This document shows positions 56,993-64,000 of a DNA stretch of 64,000 nucleotides, one piece after another. The DNA is taken from contig CM029134.1 of the NCBI GenBank assembly GCA_016859345.1, positions 11,333,560 through 11,397,559 on the forward strand, in the 5' to 3' direction. The translations under genes and the position numbers were made by a program. A model generated the notes under the pieces. That model was not told the DNA's origin. It ran no database searches and was given only the letters and a program-made list of their open reading frames with translations. How positions within the stretch are numbered: the stretch's first letter is position 1; each line of letters starts with the position of its first letter. This DNA comes from Istiophorus platypterus. Lineage: Eukaryota > Chordata > Actinopteri > Istiophoriformes > Istiophoridae.

Positions 56993-59900
56993 CATGTTCA
57001 GTATCCTGTGTCATACATGTGATTAATATGCAAGGTTTCTGTGGGAAAAGGTAGCTGCTGTCCTGCTGGTGAGATGCATAATAGACATGTAAAAATATAA
57101 AAAAACAGATTTAAAGAATGGGCAGGTGGTGACAGAAACACAACAAGGTAAATCACATTTCCTTCACCAGATATATTGGCTCGGGGACACATGTGAGGGA
57201 ATCTCATGCAACACAAGGCAAATCATGAGAAATAATAAGTGAATATTTTATGTGGTGAAATATTTGAACTGAAAGCTGAGATGCATTTAAAAGCTTAGTA
57301 AAAAGATAGTAGGTGAAACTTGAATTAAGATTTTTTTGTGCAGCTATTTTTACCGAGGGTTAGAATGGATTTTCACATTCAAAATACTTAATGATGAGAA
57401 TATTATATCCCACATTGTGTACTCACTCAAAGCTCGTCTCTTCCTCTGTCTCTGTGTTGATACTTTTTCAGATGATGTCAGCAGCAATTTAACTGATATA
57501 TTACTTTTCTGTAAAGGTGCATGTAAACACATACACTGCAATTAATCGCAATACTGCAAAACATTTTACATGACAGTTATATTCTGTATGACTGCTATTT
57601 GTGTATTTTTCAGCACTCTTTAGAGAGCAGAAAACCCATATTTCAACTGTTATACTGATGCTTGTTTTCCAGGAGCGCTTGTCCTAGCAGGATCCTATTT
57701 CGGTTTGTCAAAGCAAAGCGGCAAAAAAGCACGTTTTTACATTCCTTCAAGATCCTTTTATTGAAGCAACTACGGTTTTGGTTGTTACATGCAAGAACTG
57801 TGGAAAAAAAAATGTCCCACCTCTGCCTTCAGCTGCCTGTATAATCCTCCTCCATACACTACACACTGAGAAGTCTTACATTCATTACCTCACGATATTT
57901 AATGGTATACAGTCACATTGCTCAGCTCAAGACCTACAGCAGAGACCAGCGTGACACAGAATGATGCACAAAAGGTTGCGATCTACTACAGAGACACTTA
58001 AGTGCTCAGATAAGCAGACCTTTACCTTTCAAGCAGTCTTGTGACCTGAAAAGGTCAGAAGAAGGTTTGCTTTTGCCTCTCACCTTCAAGAACCCTTCTC
58101 TGACTAAAAGGGATCTTCTGAGAAGAAAAAAAGAAACATTTGAAGCAGATAATTTACAATCTCTCTCTCCCTCTCTCCCAAAAACCCATCGGAATCCATT
58201 TTAGCATATTTATTAATAGCACGTTACTGATTCAGAATCCTGCGCAAAAAGACTGTTATAGCATCAAGTATCATCACATTACCCCTGACAAATAATAAAG
58301 CATGTCTTCATGCTTGTCTGCACCAAACCCCACACAGAGTTGTACCCTTCTGATAACTGCATGTGCCATCTGACTCTGACAACAATGTTGGGGTGGAGAA
58401 TATATTAATATCCTCCTGAGCCTTAAGCATGCCCATTTACCATCACCTCAATTTATCCCTTTATATGCTTACAGATATAGGTGTCCTCAGAGGTGTTTCA
58501 TAGTACTTCAGAGGAACCATTTCAATATTTAGCCTTGCTGTAGAAAAGGATGGGGTTCTTAATCTTTTTCTCTGAAAGTATCATTTTAACATTTGTTCAA
58601 TCAAATAAATTTGTAAATCTGACAATTTGCTTTCTTGAATTTTTTTTTTTAGACAGAACTTACTTATAAGGGGCTTCTGTGAAAGTGTTGCCTAAGCTCA
58701 CAAACGCATTATCTGACTGAATTTTGGAAATACACAAATGATCTAAGTAACAAAAATAGTACTGGGGGGGGGCTCAAAATCCTGTATGAGATGGTGCATA
58801 GTTACAAAGAATGCCGCTCTGTAACATTTCCCTTACTGAGGTTGATGTAGAGTTTACACTGCTTCACAAAAACATCGCCATAAATGATATAAGCCAACAA
58901 TTATATATGGATACTGTACAAGATCATGTTATTTGCACATGGAAATTTAAATTTCTTTTTCAATTTGTTTTCTCTTGTGACATATTGACATTTTAAATTT
59001 TCTAAATATTTTTGTTTCTCTATCATTTTCAGCCACCAGCACTGAGGGCAATAATATAAGGTAGTACTCTCGGGAATGAGCAAAGAAGTTGGTTTTACTG
59101 CTACCATTACTACTAATACACCCACTCATTATTTTCATAATTTGAATTAGCAGTGACATGTTGCAAACAAGGTCCTGTTCTATGTTAAGGCACTTGTGGA
59201 ATTAGTTTCCCCCTGATATGGCAATCTCTGAGACCTCTGCCTCCACCGAAATACAATGGGCATTAATAAAATTCCATTCATGGTACTCACAGCAATGCAT
59301 AATTACTCTAATAAAAATAATAGAAGTAATCTTCCTCTTGCACTGGACCATCCACGGACCTAAATGTGAACACTTGATGACAAAATACTGCAGAAATAGT
59401 CCAATGCAAGGACGGAGGTAGAAATCTCAGAAATTAGATATCTTAAAATTCCCTACAATTATCCAAAACTATCTGTGTGACTTGATACATTTAAATGTAA
59501 TCCACTCACTGCATTAGAACTTGTTGAATTCTCTCTATATTTCCAATCAAGATCACCTTCTACTGGTTAGATAGGGTGAATTTAATTATTCCATGAGCAA
59601 ATGCATTCATTTATTTTAATGTTTCCACTCATTTTCGGAGAACTTTGTCCTAGGTCACACGATTACTAAATTGCAAAAAAGCGCAGTTTAATATTTGTCT
59701 GTGAAAGAGGATATTGCCGTCTGGTCACGGAAAGAAGAATTTTGCTCATTTGACTGTTGCAAACTCAGCCGCACTTTTATAATTCATCATGTGTGGACCA
59801 TCAATGTGGCAGTGAAGTTTTTTCATCCATAAACTTAAGCCAAAGAATACACAGCCATGCTAAATTCAAGTTGAGAATATGATGTGACATAAATCAGACT

Positions 59901-60942
59901 GTTGGAAAAAAAAAATATGCATCAGTAGATTTACTGAAACTCACATCAATCAGCATTTTTTTTAAAATATGCATTTAACATATGATCCTTTGGCTGTTGC
60001 TCTCACCAAACCGAATATGTTAACACCAACTCTCAGGCGGTTCACTACTGTTTATCAATGCTGTTTTCTGTATGTCTGGAGTTTTCGGGAATGTAGGCTG
60101 CTCCTCCCACACCATAACAAGAATACTATAGACTTTCACACATCACTGAGGTCTGTGGTATTTTTAACCTCTGATTTTTCTTTCACCTCCAGGGCACTGT
60201 GTGTAAATTCCTCTTTTATTTCAAAAGGTTTCCACTGGAATCTCTTGGTATTTAAAAAATGCCTGATGCTGGTCTGGCTTTTTGCGAGTGATGCAAAGAC
60301 ATATTACACCATCTCAGTCTGTATCAGCCTATATGCCATGTACACTTGGAAGTTGCTGGTGTCTGTTTGTGCCATATAGAATTATCACCTTTTAACTATA
60401 GGACATTTCTGGAGAGAAAAAAACAATCATGGCACAGACGGAGTGGGGGTGGGGTGGCGTTTGTCAGTGCTCTCATTGGGGTTCAAAAGTAGGACGTAAA
60501 ATGTCTGTCTTTGTCTAATTCAACACATTTTATTTTTGTAACTGAGAAATCTGTTCAGGGACCCCAACATTTTTTCCAACTGTCAGGGTGTCATTTGTCA
60601 AAAAAAAAAAAAAGTGAAACTGAATTCCCACCCCCAGTCCTTCTGTATGTTGTGAGGTTATACTGTAGCTCTTTCAAACACATGCAAGGTGGGTGTGTGT
60701 ATGGGATGGACACGTGGAGACAGCGACCTGTCAACTCGAACAAACACACTTCACAGTCATCATGCCCTGCGGAGAGCACTTTGGCCGATCTCCTGACGTC
60801 CTCTTTGACACGGCTATGCCCTATAGCCTCATCCACCGTCAGTGAACGATGACTTTTAAGGGGCCAAAGCCATTCAACAAGAGAGTATTGTCCCACATGA
60901 TTGAGATGTTAACCTTCAGGGCAGCCTCTTGCTCTTTAGTGT

Positions 60943-61011
60943 CTCATTTTTTCTTCCCCCTTCTCCCTCTTCTCCTCCTCCTGCTTCTTCTTCTTTTCCT
61001 TTTCCCCCTGG
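60943..61011 (+). repeat. Polypyrimidine tract
   Basis: CTT, CCT and C/T runs of almost 70 bases with very few purines. Confidence 0.85.
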
Positions 61012-62066
61012 TTTCTCTTCACCAGCAGACTACGCAGTGAGGCTGTCAAGCCATTAGTGAGTCCCAGCACTGATAATGAAGCCACAGAGGTGGTCTGAGC
61101 CAGTGTGATGCAGAAGCTGGAGCACACAAGGACGGCAGAATTTGGATAATTACCTGGCCATGGGCCACGATAAGAAGAATGTCTTACTTCCTGCAGTCCT
61201 TGATTGCGAAGGGGCACAGTATAATCAGGTGAGATACTCTTTGCTCAAAAAGGAAAGAATTAAAAAAAAAATCAAAAGATTTAATCCAATCATTTTAAGT
61301 GTCAAAATGTGAAATGATACATATTGGATTTTGTTGTGATAATGATTGCTCATCCTCTGTTTTTGCAGGTATCCTCGACATCCCTCGCATGTTATTTATT
61401 TGTTTATTTGTTGTTTATGCAGCTGTGGTTTAGGTTTCTTACACATGCTGCATGTAAGCCCTAAATATCCACACTCACAGAGACTTTGAAGAGCCTATGA
61501 GGTCAGGTTTTAAATTATGGTCTGCACCCATATGAGGCTTTCTCTCCTCACTCCTGTAAATCAATTTTCCACACAATGCATTTCAAATCAAAGCAGCGTC
61601 ACCATAACATGCCTTAGGAAACATTAGGCCATAGTGCGTTACTTTCATGTATGATAGCATAGCCCCTGTATGCTTTGATGTGCTCACTTTTTTTTTTTAA
61701 AGCTTTATTAATAATAACAAAGTGCGTCCTTCTCATACCAACATCAGCTTCTGGTGCTCCTTTCTCTCCTCCTGAACTACATCCCTGACTCCTTCTGTGC
61801 CTCAGCCTCTTCATCCCTCCCCGGCCCCTCAGCCTTGTCTTGGGATTGGCCTGTTTGTGTTTGGGAGTGGGATTAGCAGGATTGATATGGGCCCGGAGAT
61901 GAAGAGAGTGACAAAGACCTATCAGAGGGCAGAGAGTATGGAGCACTGCATCACCATTGGCTGCCGTGGAAATCAGACACGTCTTCATTTCTTCCAACCA
62001 TCCTCTCTGAGAGCCCAGCTTTCATTTCCATGCCCGGAGAGGGAAGCAGAAAGAGGATAGGGGCGG

Positions 62067-62099
62067 GCAGGGTTGGGGGTGGGGGTGGGGGTGGGGGCG
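62067..62099 (+). repeat. GGGGGT minisatellite, G-quadruplex-like
   Basis: At least four G5 runs separated by single T residues. Confidence 0.85.
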
Positions 62100-63059
62100 C
62101 TCAGGATTTGAGTTTCTGTTTGTGTGTTCAAGTGTGCGTGCACATGTGTGTTTGCTTGGCATGTTGTGTGCTTAGTGATACAGAAGGATGAGCGTGTAGA
62201 CACTGATAGCACTCACCTCCTCCAAAGCTCGCCAAAATACAAATGCTGGAGCAGCCTGCAGATTTCTAGTGTTGCTCCGGCTAAACACCTTCCCTATGAA
62301 TGGGATGCCTGATTCACAGACATGTAAAACCTTCTCAGAGTTAAGAGACTTCTCACTGATTTTTCTCATTATTCTAGCTGTATCACTGTAAATTTTGCAT
62401 TAGTGTTACCAACAAAGGTATCCCAGAGCACACAGCGGCTGTTCAGCATTTGCTGAAATTTTCTCTGACAATTTTAAAGCAATGTCGGCATTAACTGGAT
62501 CACTTACCAGCTCCCCACATTCACATGTGTGCACACACAGACATCTGCTGATTTAACTGCTTTCTGCTTTTGTATTTTTTTTCTGTTTATGTTCCCTTTT
62601 GATGTTTCTTTCCCCTTTCCTCTTTCTCATTATTGAATCTTGGTTTTCTTGTATCCTCATTTCAGCACACAACTTCTGCAGCACACTGTCGCCTGTCATT
62701 CAGCTGAAATCTGTGGTTGTACTCTGTAAAAAATAGATATGTTAATATCTGAAGTAGATCAACTCTGTTTCTTTCAAAATGTGATCTATGCAGCTCAATT
62801 TCCCATTGTCCTTGACTGACCTGCATGTATTTCATTAATCAAACATACCAGGATAATATGTATATACGCTCACCGAATTCATTTGGTGTTATGCTATGTT
62901 TTATACTGTTCTTAAAGCATTCTGCAATGGAAGTTCTTCCTAAAGTTTTCATAGGAAGAATGTGCCTGTTGAGCTTTTTGTCCACCAGACTGTCGTCAGT
63001 TTTCGCCCTCTTGTTAGGATGCAGCCAGTTGACTCTGGGTGTCTGAACAGTGATATAGC

Positions 63060-63405
63060 CGGGAGCAGCAGGGCGGAGCCCAAACTGAGTCCGCTGTCCT
63101 ACTCACTCGTAATGGAACTGCCTGGTCCGGAGGCCCTCTGGGGGCACCTGGCTCCCCTCCCTGCCATCTCTGGCTGGATCGATTGCCGAGGCCGTCCCTG
63201 CACAGAGACCAGGGGTCATCTTCAAAGGCCTCCTGCCCACTTCCCGCCAACTGGTGTTCCATTTCGGACGAAGGGCACATTTCCTCCCCTTTCCCTCCAC
63301 ATGCAGTTGCCCTTCTATGAACAGGTTAAGGACATGGAGTGTGTACAGCTCCTCCCTGTAATCTACTTCAACCTCCTCCCAAGTCACCCACATGGGGAGT
63401 GAAGG
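63060..63405. other. Unexplained GC-rich island with open frames on both strands
   Basis: This 345-bp patch is clearly richer in G+C than its AT-rich surroundings. A minus-strand ATG frame of 96 codons (63393 down to 63103) and a plus-strand frame ending at 63402 (opening with GTG at 62962) overlap here. Neither resembles a protein I know. It could be an isolated exon, an old retroelement piece or regulatory DNA. Confidence 0.3.
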
Positions 63406-64000
63406 TGAGAGATCAGTCTCTCACCACACAGTCACACCCATTTGATGTGAAAATCTGCTTTTGATTTAATTGTGGCCTAAGAATGCATAGACATCTAAAT
63501 GGTAGTGACTTGGTATTTTTGGATTTTCATGGGCTGTCAGGAAGTGAGTAATCTTAAATCTCTAATTTAAATCTCTAATACAGGTTTCTATTTATAGTTC
63601 ATCCAGAAAAAAAATTCTCAATTCACTGACAACACGTTATTATTCATTTATAGGATATATTTTAATCAGACATTATTCATATCATAATACAGTGCAATGC
63701 AAAAGTTAATTAACTTTGTTTATAATAATGCTTTAAATTAAGTGAACTTTTTGGCTCTCACTTGAAACATGTATTATTACTAACTTATCATCAGATCTGC
63801 TATGGTATGAGTCGCTCTTTCCTTTTCCCTGTTGGTCAAGTAACAAATGGCAGGGCAATGGAACAAACATTTTATTTCCATGAGAGCTGTCGGACAATTA
63901 GCTCCAAGAATCAATATTATTAAATCGAGATTTTTGGAATCTGTTTATTAAGTCCAGCCATTTTTTTCCCATCCAATATATTAGCAGTATGTCCGCTACT

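Larger units (their letters stand above)
57000..64000. other. Gene desert downstream of zic6, last part
   Basis: AT-rich DNA without a supported gene. It contains a polypyrimidine tract, a G-rich minisatellite, a possible splice donor word (CAGGTGAG, 61228-61235), a repeat-poor patch at 59640-59900 and a GC-rich island at 63060-63405. Confidence 0.5.

Noticed and set aside
59969..60379. 136-codon ATG frame in the right-hand desert
   Set aside because: No recognisable domain, AT-rich composition and Cys/Phe-rich translation; a frame of this length is plausible by chance among the many starts in 64 kb.
38340..64000. Exons of fgf13 or other genes that neighbour ZIC3 in mammals
   Set aside because: I looked for conserved FGF-core words and found none; short exons could be missed by eye, but nothing supports a call.

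Overview
This window is vertebrate, most likely teleost fish, nuclear DNA. The evidence is two spliced Zic-family C2H2 zinc-finger genes with GT-AG introns, dense CA/GT microsatellites, and at least one decayed MITE that matches a repeat I know to be common in teleosts. Pairing zic3 with zic6 points to a ray-finned fish, because zic6 is not present in mammals. The species cannot be read from the sequence.

The only protein-coding genes I can support are zic3 (minus strand, three coding exons, 24535 down to 21694, 443 aa) and zic6 (plus strand, two coding exons, 32883 to 36600, 529 aa). They are head-to-head, with about 8.3 kb between start codons. Both encode the Zic five-finger domain with the atypical tandem CWCH2 fingers 1 and 2, and both carry the family intron inside the HTGEKP linker after finger 3, in the same phase. 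zic3 has a second intron inside finger 5 that zic6 lacks. zic6 also has a wider finger 5 knuckle (C-x4-C), a divergent N-terminus and a long C-terminal tail. By family knowledge these proteins are nuclear DNA-binding regulators of early ectoderm, neural and left-right patterning, and such pairs commonly share enhancers.

Layout: 1-14.4 kb is non-coding, AT-rich and microsatellite-rich. 14.4-19.0 kb is a CpG-rich, low-repeat stretch downstream of zic3. 19.1-21.7 kb is very AT-rich and should contain the zic3 3' UTR. 21.7-24.5 kb is zic3, with a cluster of five CCAAT boxes 340-470 bp above its start codon. 25-32.4 kb is the shared intergenic interval. 32.4-36.6 kb is zic6, whose leader carries five upstream ATGs. 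36.6-38.3 kb is the zic6 3' UTR region, containing a near-perfect 704-bp tandem duplication. 38.3-64 kb is a gene desert with three decayed MITEs (47.3-48.6 and 56.5-57.0 kb), several patches that look like conserved regulatory DNA, and one GC-rich island at 63.1-63.4 kb.

I found no tRNA, rRNA, CRISPR array, intact transposase or unknown multi-gene system. The most distinctive features are the duplicated zic6 3' end, the derived structure of zic6, and the contrasting leaders of the two divergent genes. Conservation claims for non-coding patches are inference from base composition and motifs only, since no alignment was possible.
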